DNA of 64,000 bases from Hyphomicrobiales bacterium (GTDB lineage: Bacteria > Pseudomonadota > Alphaproteobacteria > Rhizobiales > Rhizobiaceae): positions 1-64,000 of the forward strand of contig UBPA01000008.1 in NCBI GenBank assembly GCA_900467185.1. Reading direction: 5' to 3'. Made by a program: the position numbers and the translations under genes. The notes under the pieces were generated by a model. That model saw nothing but the letters and a program-made list of their open reading frames with translations, was not told the origin of the DNA and did no database searches. Below, in pieces: positions 17,833 through 26,243 of the stretch (position 1 is its first letter; the number at the start of each line of letters is the position of its first letter).

Positions 17833-18849
17833 CTATTCCGCCGCCAGCTTGCCGCTCTCGCCGTATTTTCGCGTGGGTTTCTCAAAACCGCAGGGGGTGC
17901 CGTCGGTCACCTTGACCTCGTCTTCCCAGGGCAGCCGGTAGGTGCCGGCGACGAGGTCGTGCATGTAGCTGTAGGGCGCGTCGCCCGCCCCGCCGTCAAC
18001 GGCGACATAGCCGCGATGGCCGAGCTGGTAGATGTTGTTCTCCACCCCCCAGCCGCGTCGCGCCTCACGCACCAGATCCGGCCGGACTTCGGCCGTGATG
18101 ATCTCGTTCACCCGGCCCGCCGTGCCATGCGCGATGATCGTGCCCTCGAAATCGCAGATCATGCCTTCGCCCATGCTGTCGAACGTGCCATCCGAGCCGC
18201 ACATGCAGACGCTGGCCGTGACCATGAGATTGCAGAAGGCATTCGACTGGTTGGTGAAGCGCCAGGATTGGCGGATCGGCGCGGTATAGCCGGCGGTGCG
18301 GATCATGATCTCGGCGCCCTTATAGGCGCATTCGCGTGCCATCTCCGGGAACATGCCGTCATGGCAGATGATGAGCGCGAGCTTGGCACCCTTCGGCCCG
18401 TCGATGACGGGGATGCCGAGATCGCCCGGCTCCCACGGCTCGACGGGCACCCAGGGGTGCATCTTGCGGTAATAGAGCTTCAGCTCGCCCTGATCGTCGA
18501 TGACGATGCCGGAATTGTACGGCATACCACCCGGATTCCGCTCCATGATGGAGAAGCAGCCCCAGATGGCGTTCTCCCGGCAGGCCGTCTTGAAGGCGGC
18601 GACTTCCGGACCGTCGAGATCGCACATTATCTCGGGATTGATGTCCATGGACAGGCCGTGCAGCGCATATTCCGGGAAGACCACGAGATCCATGCCGGGC
18701 TGGTTGCGCCGCGCCTTGGCCACGAGATCGACGACCAGCTGCGTCTGCCGGGCCAGATCCGCCTTCGTCACCGTCAGCGGCAGCTGAAGCTGCACGAGAC
18801 CGATGCCGACGCCGTGTTCGGATTTGTTCAGACCACCCAAACCGTTCAT
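17833..18849 (-). CDS. amiF: Formamidase (nitrilase superfamily, AmiF-like)
   Basis: 338 residues. Nitrilase-fold triad: Glu60 ([10 protein letters not shown]), Lys129 (YYRKMHPW) and Cys162 ([10 protein letters not shown]). Length, the MNGLGG start and the [12 protein letters not shown] and [11 protein letters not shown] segments match the formamidase/aliphatic amidase branch, closer to AmiF than AmiE. Formamidase converts formamide to formate and ammonia. In this operon it may recover nitrogen from a small amide made from or taken up with ureides; the link is contextual. ATG 18849 lies 16 bases after the upstream permease stop. Confidence 0.85.
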   Translation of the reverse strand: MNGLGGLNKSEHGVGIGLVQLQLPLTVTKADLARQTQLVVDLVAKARRNQPGMDLVVFPEYALHGLSMDINPEIMCDLDGPEVAAFKTACRENAIWGCFSIMERNPGGMPYNSGIVIDDQGELKLYYRKMHPWVPVEPWEPGDLGIPVIDGPKGAKLALIICHDGMFPEMARECAYKGAEIMIRTAGYTAPIRQSWRFTNQSNAFCNLMVTASVCMCGSDGTFDSMGEGMICDFEGTIIAHGTAGRVNEIITAEVRPDLVREARRGWGVENNIYQLGHRGYVAVDGGAGDAPYSYMHDLVAGTYRLPWEDEVKVTDGTPCGFEKPTRKYGESGKLAAE

Positions 18850-18865
18850 GGGAAAGCTCCTTGCG

Positions 18866-19792
18866 TTATTTCGTCAGGGAAAGCTCGCCCGGCGCGCCGG
18901 TGAGCGCGCGATGGGGCGAGGATGTGGCAATGAGAATGGCGAGCGTCAGCACGTAGGGTGCCGCATAGAAGAGATAGTAGCCCTGCGTCACGCCCACCGA
19001 CTGCAGCGCTGGGCCAAGCGCGCCGGTGCCGCCGAAGAGGAGGGCGGCGAGGAAGCAGTTGATCGGGTTCCAGCGCGCGAAGATGACGAGAGCGACCGCC
19101 ATGAGGCCCTGGCCCGAGGAGATGCCCTCGTTCCACGAGCCGGGATAGTAAAGCGAGAGATAGGCCCCGCCGACGGCCGCGAGCGCGCCGCCGAGTGCCG
19201 TTGCCAGCAGGCGGACGCGGTCGGGGTCGATGCCCATCGCGCGGGCTGCATCGGTGGAATCGCCGACGACGCGCAGGATGAGGCCGGGGCGCGTGTTGCG
19301 GAAGGCCCAGTAGAGAAAGAGCGCGAGCAGGAAGCCCAGGAAGAACAGCACGTTGATGTTCAGCGCCGCCTGCACCTGCGGATAGGACGACCAGGTGCCG
19401 AGCGCGATGGAGGGCAGCTTGGGCGCTGCCGGCTGGATGAAGGGCTTGCCGAGGAAGAAGGCGAAGCCGAGCCCGAACTGCATCATGGCGATGCCAATGG
19501 CGATGTCGTTGACCCGGGGAAAACGGCAGATGAAGCCGTGGATGAGCCCGAAGACCGAGCCCGCGGCCATGGCGGCGAGCACGCCTGCCCAGGGCGACCC
19601 GGTCAGCACCGCCACGGCATAGGCGGTCATCGCGCCGAAGACCAGCGTGCCCTCCAGCCCGAGATTGATGCGCCCCGAACGCTCGGTGATGGCCTCGCCG
19701 AGCGAGACGAAGATGAAGGGCGTGGAAACGCGGATGGCGCCGGCGAGGATGGCAAGCGGCACGCCCCAGAGACCGATATCCGTCTCGCTCAT
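18866..19792 (-). CDS. ABC transporter permease (BMP/nucleoside type, second subunit)
   Basis: 308 residues, about eight to nine membrane segments, with ERSGRINLGLEGTLVFGA and VVGDSTDAARAMGID, hallmarks of the YufQ/BMP-transporter permease family. ATG 19792 overlaps the upstream permease stop by four bases (ATGA). Family members import purine nucleosides; a ring-nitrogen substrate such as cyanuric acid would be a chemically plausible variant. Confidence 0.9.
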   Translation of the reverse strand: MSETDIGLWGVPLAILAGAIRVSTPFIFVSLGEAITERSGRINLGLEGTLVFGAMTAYAVAVLTGSPWAGVLAAMAAGSVFGLIHGFICRFPRVNDIAIGIAMMQFGLGFAFFLGKPFIQPAAPKLPSIALGTWSSYPQVQAALNINVLFFLGFLLALFLYWAFRNTRPGLILRVVGDSTDAARAMGIDPDRVRLLATALGGALAAVGGAYLSLYYPGSWNEGISSGQGLMAVALVIFARWNPINCFLAALLFGGTGALGPALQSVGVTQGYYLFYAAPYVLTLAILIATSSPHRALTGAPGELSLTK

Positions 19793-20922
19793 ATGTGGCG
19801 TCCTTTCCAGAGATCGGGATTGAAGACCTTGAAGCGGCCGTAGAAGGTTTCGCAGAAGAGGATGACGATGAAGAGCGTGCCCTGCAGCGCGACCACCGTG
19901 GCATCGGGCAGGCCCATCCGCCGCTGGATCAGCCCGCCGGAGGCCTCCAGACCGCCGAGCAGGATGGCGATGGGAATGATCGCCAGCGGATTGTGCCGGG
20001 CGAGAAAGGCGACGAGGATACCGGTATAGCCGTAGCCGGCGGCAAGCGACGCATTTGCGCTGCCCTGTACGGCGGCGACCTCGAGCATGCCGGCAAGCCC
20101 CGCAAAGCTGCCGGCGATGGCGGTGAAGCCGACGATCAGGCGCCCCACCGGCAGGCCCTGGATCTGCGCGGCGCGGACATTGCCGCCGGCCATGCGCGCG
20201 GCAAATCCGAAGCGCGTCGCCTCGATCAGGACGTAAGACAGGATGCAGGCGAGGATGGCGAGCACGAGGCCCCAATGGACATCCATGCCCGGGATGGCGC
20301 CGATCCGATAATCCGCCGGCAAGGTCATGGTGGACGGCTTGTTGAGGCTGGCGGGATCGCGCAGCGGTCCTTCCACCAGCTGGTTCATCAGGGCGATGGC
20401 GATATAGGAGAGAAGGAGCGAGGAGATCGTCTCGTTGACGCCGCGATAGTGGCGCAGGAAGCCGGCGGCGCCGATCCACACCGCGCCGACAGCCATTGCC
20501 GCGAGCGCCATGGCGATGAGCGTGGGATAGGGCGGCAGGATGCCGGTTAGCGGCGTGGCGATGGCCGCCGCGGCGACGCCGCCCAGCACCAGCGCGCCCT
20601 CGCCGCCGATGATGACGAGGCCGAGGCGTGCCGGCAGCGCCACGCAGAGTGCGGTGAGGAGGAGGGGTGCTGCCCGCGACAGGCTGTTCTGGATGGAGAA
20701 CCAGCTGCCGAAGCCGCCGGCATACATGATCTCGAAGAGGGCGACCGGCGACTTGCCGATCGCGAGGATGAAGATCGAAAACAGCGCAAGACCGGCAAGG
20801 ATCGCCGCCAGGCCGATGACGACGGGCTCGGCCCGCCGCGCCAGCCATTCGAGAACCGGGCGGAGGCTCGAACCTCCGCCGGTGTCGAGCGACAGCGTGG
20901 AATGATTCGCTTCGACGGACAT
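19789..20922 (-). CDS. ABC transporter permease (BMP/nucleoside type, first subunit)
   Basis: 377 residues. A polar N-terminal tail of about 30 residues precedes ten or so membrane segments. Characteristic stretches are NEIISS-like NETISSLLLSYIA, ARLGLVIIGGEGALVLGG and MAGGNVRAAQIQGL. Forms the heteromeric channel with the permease at 18866-19792. Lies 57 bases downstream of the binding-protein gene. Confidence 0.9.
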   Translation of the reverse strand: MSVEANHSTLSLDTGGGSSLRPVLEWLARRAEPVVIGLAAILAGLALFSIFILAIGKSPVALFEIMYAGGFGSWFSIQNSLSRAAPLLLTALCVALPARLGLVIIGGEGALVLGGVAAAAIATPLTGILPPYPTLIAMALAAMAVGAVWIGAAGFLRHYRGVNETISSLLLSYIAIALMNQLVEGPLRDPASLNKPSTMTLPADYRIGAIPGMDVHWGLVLAILACILSYVLIEATRFGFAARMAGGNVRAAQIQGLPVGRLIVGFTAIAGSFAGLAGMLEVAAVQGSANASLAAGYGYTGILVAFLARHNPLAIIPIAILLGGLEASGGLIQRRMGLPDATVVALQGTLFIVILFCETFYGRFKVFNPDLWKGRHI

Positions 20923-20979
20923 GACGCGTCTCCCTCAGGGGGTGATGGGCTTCCTCGGATGGTCGGGCTTCGCAGGACC

Positions 20980-22113
20980 TCAGGAGGTGGAGCCGAGCAC
21001 GCCCTCGACGAGATAGGCCATGCTTTCCAGATCGATCGCATCCTCGGCATAGGCCTTGTCGGCGGGGATCACGGCATTGCCCTTGTTGTCCTTCAGGGGG
21101 CCCTTGAACACGGAGAGCTTGCCCGTCATGGCCTCGGCATGGGCGGCCTCGAAGGCCTTGCGACCCTCTTCCGACACGCCGGGGCCGAGCGGGCTCATCT
21201 TGACGAAGCCGTCCTTCAGGCCGCCGCGCACGAAGTTTCCGAGCTTCTCGCCGGCCTGCGCCTTCTTGATGAAGTCGGTATAGACGTTGCCCCAAGCCCA
21301 TTCGGCGCCGGTCAGGTATTTTTCCGGTGCGAGCGGGCTCTGATTGGCATGGTAGCCGCAGACGAAGGCGCCGCGACCGGCCGCGGTCTCGACCACCACC
21401 TTCGGGCTGTCGACATGGCAGGTGATGACGTCGACACCCTGATCGACCAGCGCATTGGTGGCCTCCGCCTCCTTAATGGCGAGTGACCATTCGCCGGTGA
21501 AGATGACCTGGCAGGTGATCGCGGGATCGACGGAGCGGGCGCCGAGCAGAAACGCATTGACGTTCTGCAGCACCTGCGGGATCGGCTTGGCCGCCACGAA
21601 GCCGATCTTCTTGCTTTTCGACGCGTGGCCGGCGGCGATGCCGTTCAGATACTGGCCCTGATGGATATAGCCGAAATAGGATCCGGTATTGGCCGGATGC
21701 TTGCCCTCCTGCCAGAGCCCGCCGCAATGGCGGAACTGGGTGTCGGGATATTTTGCGGCCATGGCCAGCATGTGGGGGTCGAAATAGCCGAATGAGGTCG
21801 GAAAGATCAGCGAGGCGCCGTCGAGGTTGATCATCGACTCCATCGTCTTCTGGACATCGACGGTCTCGGGCACGTTTTCTTCCTCGACGAGCGTGATGCC
21901 CGGCATGGCCTTGATGATGGCCGCACCTTCCGCATGCGCCTGATTGTAGCCGTAGTCGTCCTTGGGGCCGACATAGATGAAGCCGACGGTCAGCGCTTCC
22001 TGCGCGAAGGCGGAAGAGCCCATCAGGCCTGGGACGGCGCCTGCCGCAAGGCCGACAGCGGAAGCTTGAAGGAAACGGCGGCGGTTCATGGAAAGGCGGT
22101 TGGTCATCATCAT
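20980..22113 (-). CDS. BMP-family ABC transporter substrate-binding protein with Tat-type signal
   Basis: About 377 residues. Three Met codons stand in a row at 22113-22105; GGGGAG sits best for the third, so the true start may be 22107. The N-terminus has a twin-arginine signal (MNRRRFLQASAVGLAAGA, cleavage near SSAFAQEA). The mature part shows the BMP fold: TVGFIYVGPKDDYGYNQAHAEGA, FPTSFGYFDP, FGYIHQGQYLNGIAAG and a TCHVDSPKVVVETA segment. BMP proteins bind nucleosides in known cases. First gene of the ring-nitrogen operon, so the ligand may be cyanuric acid, biuret or a related compound. Confidence 0.9.
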   Translation of the reverse strand: MMMTNRLSMNRRRFLQASAVGLAAGAVPGLMGSSAFAQEALTVGFIYVGPKDDYGYNQAHAEGAAIIKAMPGITLVEEENVPETVDVQKTMESMINLDGASLIFPTSFGYFDPHMLAMAAKYPDTQFRHCGGLWQEGKHPANTGSYFGYIHQGQYLNGIAAGHASKSKKIGFVAAKPIPQVLQNVNAFLLGARSVDPAITCQVIFTGEWSLAIKEAEATNALVDQGVDVITCHVDSPKVVVETAAGRGAFVCGYHANQSPLAPEKYLTGAEWAWGNVYTDFIKKAQAGEKLGNFVRGGLKDGFVKMSPLGPGVSEEGRKAFEAAHAEAMTGKLSVFKGPLKDNKGNAVIPADKAYAEDAIDLESMAYLVEGVLGSTS

Positions 22114-22224
22114 GCTCCCCGAGCGGCACTGGGCCGGTGGCTGTTGGACATGAAACTGTATGCAATGATCGTGCCATGGCCGAAGGCGTTGTAAGGATTG
22201 CACTTCCAGGAGGGGCACAAACAG

Positions 22225-22256
22225 GACTGATAAAACTGTATGCAGTTTTATCAGTC
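22225..22256. promoter_or_regulatory. 32-bp perfect inverted repeat, candidate GntR operator
   Basis: Arms GACTGATAAAACTG and CAGTTTTATCAGTC (14 bp each) flank TATG in the divergent promoter region. The core CTGTATGCAG recurs as CTGTATGCAA at 22156-22165, close to the binding-protein start, and as CTGTATGCAG at 22398-22407 inside the first codons of the regulator gene. FCD-type GntR proteins bind short palindromes of this size. The arrangement would allow control of the operon and autoregulation. Confidence 0.65.
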
Positions 22257-22376
22257 TCTGCCTATTTTTAGATCGCTGCCCGGATCATATGCTACCTGGA
22301 CGGTATGATCTCGCAGTCATTGATCGTGATCCTCTGTTTAAAGTCATATTTTCAATGTATTAAACAGGAGATTGAC

Positions 22377-23108
22377 ATGCTTCCGTCTGCCGGTCATCTG
22401 TATGCAGGATCAGGGACTGGTATCGAGACGACTGTGACGCAGCCAAAACAGAGAACCATCATCCGCGCCGGAACGACCGTCGAGCAGATGGTGCGCGCGA
22501 TCGCCGACATGATCGTGACCGGCGTGATGGTGCCCGGCGAGCGGCTGGACGAGCTGTCGCTGGCGGCGCGTTTCGAGGTGTCGCGCACGCCGGTGCGCGA
22601 GGCGCTGCGGGAACTCGGCGCCATGGGCCTGGTCGGCCGGGAGCCAAACCGCAGCGCGATCGTCAAGAACGTCGAGGAGGCTCATCTCCGCGCGATGTTC
22701 GAGGCGATGGCGGAACTCGAGGGCATCTGTGCCCGGCTGTCGGCAATGCGGATGACGGCAGACGAGCGGAACGCGCTCGAGCGCGAGCACCGCACGTCGA
22801 TGCAGCTCGTCGGCGCGGGCGTGGCGGAGGATTACGCCGCCTACAACACCGATTTTCACAACAGGCTCTACCGTGGCGCCCATAACGACCATCTTCTCGA
22901 ACTCGCGACGCAGACGCGCGCGCGGCTCGCCCCGTTCCGCCGCGCGCAATTCCGGCTCGCCGGCCGCTTGTCGAAATCCTATGCGGAACACGACCGCATC
23001 GTCACCGCCATCCTGCGCGCCGACGCCGCCACCGCGGGAACGGCCGCCTATGATCATGTCGCGATCGTCAGCGACGCAAGCACCATCTTCGCCGCGACGC
23101 GGGGCTGA
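22377..23108 (+). CDS. GntR-family transcriptional regulator (FCD domain)
   Basis: 243 residues from ATG 22377, preceded by CAGGAG. The N-terminal winged helix (about 35-100) is canonical: ADMIVTGVMVPGERLDELSL, FEVSRTPVREALREL and MGLVGREPNRSAIV. The C-terminal helical FCD domain carries the usual metal/ligand residues (Asp and His in NTDFHNRLYRGAHND and KSYAEHDRIVTAI). Divergent from the cyanuric acid/biuret operon and adjacent to the palindrome repeats, so its likely local regulator. Confidence 0.9.
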   Translation: MLPSAGHLYAGSGTGIETTVTQPKQRTIIRAGTTVEQMVRAIADMIVTGVMVPGERLDELSLAARFEVSRTPVREALRELGAMGLVGREPNRSAIVKNVEEAHLRAMFEAMAELEGICARLSAMRMTADERNALEREHRTSMQLVGAGVAEDYAAYNTDFHNRLYRGAHNDHLLELATQTRARLAPFRRAQFRLAGRLSKSYAEHDRIVTAILRADAATAGTAAYDHVAIVSDASTIFAATRG

Positions 23109-23144
23109 CGATTTCAGAACACCCCTGCCGAGACGACGGGCGGA

Positions 23145-24938
23145 TTACGCCAGGCCATCCATGACCAGCCCGGAGCGGCTGGCCTTGGCGCGGCTTTTCA
23201 GCTCCGCCACGCGGGTGGTGACGGCATTGACGTCGGTGAGGATCGTGCCCTTTTCCAGCGCCAGAACGCCGACGCTGCAGCGCATCAGCGAATAGGCCTG
23301 CTCGACGCCCGAGCGACCATAGCCCATGATGAAGCCCCGGGCGCGGTCGTCGTCGGAGTACAGCTCCTCCACACCGGTCTTGAAGGCGCAGAGCAGCCTT
23401 GTCAGCCTGTCCTCCACCTCGGCGTGGGGCAGATCCGACAGGCCGACGAAGAAATCGTCGCCGCCGACATGCCCGACGAAATCGCCGTCGCCGATGAAGT
23501 GTTGCCGCAGGAGGGCCGAGAACAGGGTGATGGCGGCATCGCCGCGGTGGAAACCGTAATTGTCGTTGAACGGCTTGAAGTTGTCGAAATCGCAGTAGCA
23601 GAAGAAGCGCGTGCGGTCGCCGTCGAGCATGGCCTCGTGCACGTGATCGCGGATGGCACGGTTGCCGGGCAGGCCGCTCAAGGGGTTCTGGTCGCGCGCG
23701 AACTTCAGCTGCTTCTCGCTGATGATGCGCAGCAGCGAGGCAGAGGAGAGGATGCCGGCATAGCGCATGTTCTCGGTGAGGATCAGGCAGTCGCTGCCGT
23801 TCGCCCCGGTGAAGATATCGAGCATTTCATGCGCCGGCATATTGACGTCGGCGATCGGGGCGGGGGTGACGAAGCTGGCGATGCGCCGCTGATAGACCCG
23901 GTTCTGCAGGAGATCTCGGCCGAAGGGGTGATAGATCATCTCCTTCAGGTGATATTCGTGGATGACACCGCGCGGCTCGTCATTTGCGTTCAGCACGGGA
24001 AAGAAGGCCTGCTGCGGCGCGGTGCGGAACAGCTCGAAGATCGTGTCGAGCTTGGCGCTTTCCTGCACGGTCGGCAGGTGCTCGACCTGCCGGCGGATGA
24101 GGACGCTGTCGGCCGACGCCGTCCGCCGCTTGGTGTCGTCGGCCTGGGCGAGATGCGGATAGCTTGTTTTCAGATCCGCATGGCAGACGGTCGGCATCGC
24201 CAGGAAATAGCCTTGCAGGAGATCGCAGCCGAGATCGCGGCAGACATGAAACTCTGCCTCGGTCTCCACGCCTTCGGCAATGACGCGCGCCCCAAGCTTA
24301 TGCGCCATCGTCACGACGTGGCGCACCAGCTGCCGGTTTCGCGGAAGGCTTTCGATCTTCGACACGAAATGGCGGTCGATCTTGACGTAATCGACGGCCG
24401 CGCGGGAGAGGAGCTTCAGACCGGAGAAGCCGGTGCCGAAATCGTCGATCGCCAGCTTGAAGCCGTGTTCCCGCAACCGGTCGAGCAGCGTGTCGAACGC
24501 GTCGAAAGTCTCGTTGTCATGCCGTTCGGACAGCTCGAAGCAGAGACTGGAGGGCGGAATGCCGACCCGCTTCAGGTGCGCGTCGAGCCGGTTGAGGATC
24601 GCCTCGTCATGCGTGCCGATTAGCCGCGTATCGAAATTGATGAATAGCGTCCGCTGTGCGAAGCCGGGCAGGGCGGCGAAGGCGGCGAGCGCCCGGCTGA
24701 TGACCATGTGCTCCAGCGCCAGAAGCTCGCCATTCTCGTGCGCCCGGTCAAGAAGGGCCGGCGGTGAGGCAAAGCCGAGCCGGTCGAAGCCCCGCATCAG
24801 GGACTCGTAACCGAAGCACGTCCCCGTCGTCGCCTCGACGATCGGCTGCAACGCCGTCTCGATCACGAGCTTGGACAGGGTGACGATCTGGTCACGGCCG
24901 AGATGAAGGGGCGAAAACGTTTCGAGAAGGGCACTCAC
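23145..24938 (-). CDS. EAL-CBS-GGDEF cyclic-di-GMP signalling protein
   Basis: About 597 residues from GTG 24938, which has GGAG at good spacing; a TTG at 24959 would add seven residues. Order: EAL phosphodiesterase domain (to about 255; motif YESLMRG in place of EAL, with intact DDFGTG and EGVETEAE), a CBS pair (about 275-410) and a GGDEF domain (about 420-597; SGLPGNRAI, then GGDDF instead of GGDEF). No membrane segments or signal peptide, so cytosolic. The Glu to Asp change in the GGDEF signature questions cyclase activity; the EAL half looks catalytically plausible. CBS domains often sense adenine nucleotides. Convergent with the GntR gene across a 36-base gap. Confidence 0.88.
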   Translation of the reverse strand: MSALLETFSPLHLGRDQIVTLSKLVIETALQPIVEATTGTCFGYESLMRGFDRLGFASPPALLDRAHENGELLALEHMVISRALAAFAALPGFAQRTLFINFDTRLIGTHDEAILNRLDAHLKRVGIPPSSLCFELSERHDNETFDAFDTLLDRLREHGFKLAIDDFGTGFSGLKLLSRAAVDYVKIDRHFVSKIESLPRNRQLVRHVVTMAHKLGARVIAEGVETEAEFHVCRDLGCDLLQGYFLAMPTVCHADLKTSYPHLAQADDTKRRTASADSVLIRRQVEHLPTVQESAKLDTIFELFRTAPQQAFFPVLNANDEPRGVIHEYHLKEMIYHPFGRDLLQNRVYQRRIASFVTPAPIADVNMPAHEMLDIFTGANGSDCLILTENMRYAGILSSASLLRIISEKQLKFARDQNPLSGLPGNRAIRDHVHEAMLDGDRTRFFCYCDFDNFKPFNDNYGFHRGDAAITLFSALLRQHFIGDGDFVGHVGGDDFFVGLSDLPHAEVEDRLTRLLCAFKTGVEELYSDDDRARGFIMGYGRSGVEQAYSLMRCSVGVLALEKGTILTDVNAVTTRVAELKSRAKASRSGLVMDGLA

Positions 24939-25129
24939 CGGCGGTCTCCAGAACGACAACTGTGGCGACCATCGCAGGCGAGGCTAAACGTTTGGTTTGC
25001 GCAGAATGACAGTTTGATGAAGATGCCGGGCCGGGTTCCCCCGCGCTCGCCAAGTCAGGCGGGAGGGGACGCCGACATTACGGCCCGGCGCAAAGGCACG
25101 CAAGATGTCAGTGATCCCCTAGCCATGTG
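24939..25129. other. Gap between the arabinofuranoside operon and the EAL-CBS-GGDEF gene
   Basis: No gene. It should hold the promoter of the EAL-CBS-GGDEF gene and the end of the operon above. An imperfect GC-rich inverted repeat (about 25037-25073) is the only structure I see. Confidence 0.35.
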
Positions 25130-26233
25130 TCATGGAACGGGGGTGAGCGAAACGCCTGTCTCTCCGTCGAACAGATGCATCTGGTTCATATTCACGGACA
25201 GAACAATCTCTTCTCCCGCTTTAGCGCCCGCCTCGGGGTCGATGCTCGCGCAGAGGGTTGTGGTTCCCACGTCGAAGTAGATCATCGTCGAAGGCCCAAG
25301 CGGCTCAACGAGGTCAATCCGGGCGCGCAGAGGGACATATGCCGGACGCTGCTGTTCAACGCTCAAGGATTCAGGGCGTATCCCGAACGTTACCGGCCGG
25401 CCACTATCGCCTGCGTAGAAGACGGCGCGCTCCGGCGGGACAGGCAAATCTGTGCCGTCTTCCAGCCGCACGACAAGCCGATCTGCGGTCTGAACAAGCC
25501 GGGCTTGCAGAAAGTTCATCGATGGCGAGCCGATGAAGCCAGCGACGAAGCGGGTGGCGGGGTGGTGGTAGAGATGTTGCGGCGGGCCGCATTGCTCGAT
25601 CAGTCCGCCATTCATTACAACGACCCGGTCTGCCATCGTCATGGCCTCGATCTGGTCATGTGTCACATAGACAGTGGTCGTGGGCAGCACCTGATGCAAA
25701 CGTTTGATCTCGGTCCGCATCTGCACACGAAGTTTTGCATCCAGGTTTGATAGCGGCTCGTCGAACAGGAATACCTTCGGATTGCGGACAATCGCCCGGC
25801 CCATGGCGACGCGCTGGCGTTGCCCGCCTGACAGCTGGCCAGGGCGGCGGTCGAGAAGCTCCTCGATGTGCAGCGTGCGTGCGGCGTCGAGGATCCGTGT
25901 CTCGATCTCGCTCTTCGGCAGTCGTTGCTGTTCGAGGCAGAAGGCGATGTTCTCGCGCACGGACATATGCGGGTAGAGCGCATAGTTCTGGAACACCATG
26001 GCGATGTCGCGTTTGCCCGGCCCCAGGCGATTGACCACCTGATCGCCGATGACGATGTCGCCGCCGGTGATGTGCTCAAGCCCGGCGATCATCCGGAGCG
26101 TCGTCGATTTGCCGCAACCGGACGGGCCGACGAAGACGACGAACTCCTTGTCCTCGATCTTCAGATTGACGCCGCGTACGGCCTCGTAGATGCCATAGGA
26201 TTTGACGACGTTTCGCAGTTCGAGCCGGGCCAT
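25130..26233 (-). CDS. Sugar ABC transporter ATP-binding protein (MalK/UgpC/MsmK class)
   Basis: 367 residues. Starts with Walker [10 protein letters not shown] (about 36-44), Q-loop in [11 protein letters not shown], signature [15 protein letters not shown], Walker [14 protein letters not shown] and switch His in [10 protein letters not shown]-terminal MalK-type regulatory OB domain follows (about 240-367). ATG 26233 has AGGAG. Last gene of the arabinofuranoside operon, powering the MalFG-type permeases encoded upstream. Confidence 0.92.
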   Translation of the reverse strand: MARLELRNVVKSYGIYEAVRGVNLKIEDKEFVVFVGPSGCGKSTTLRMIAGLEHITGGDIVIGDQVVNRLGPGKRDIAMVFQNYALYPHMSVRENIAFCLEQQRLPKSEIETRILDAARTLHIEELLDRRPGQLSGGQRQRVAMGRAIVRNPKVFLFDEPLSNLDAKLRVQMRTEIKRLHQVLPTTTVYVTHDQIEAMTMADRVVVMNGGLIEQCGPPQHLYHHPATRFVAGFIGSPSMNFLQARLVQTADRLVVRLEDGTDLPVPPERAVFYAGDSGRPVTFGIRPESLSVEQQRPAYVPLRARIDLVEPLGPSTMIYFDVGTTTLCASIDPEAGAKAGEEIVLSVNMNQMHLFDGETGVSLTPVP

Positions 26234-26243
26234 CGTCTGTCTC

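Noticed and set aside
19793-21301. Long N-terminal extension of the second BMP-type permease
   Set aside because: The upstream part is the out-of-frame reading of the first permease and the binding-protein gene; the permease starts at ATG 19792.
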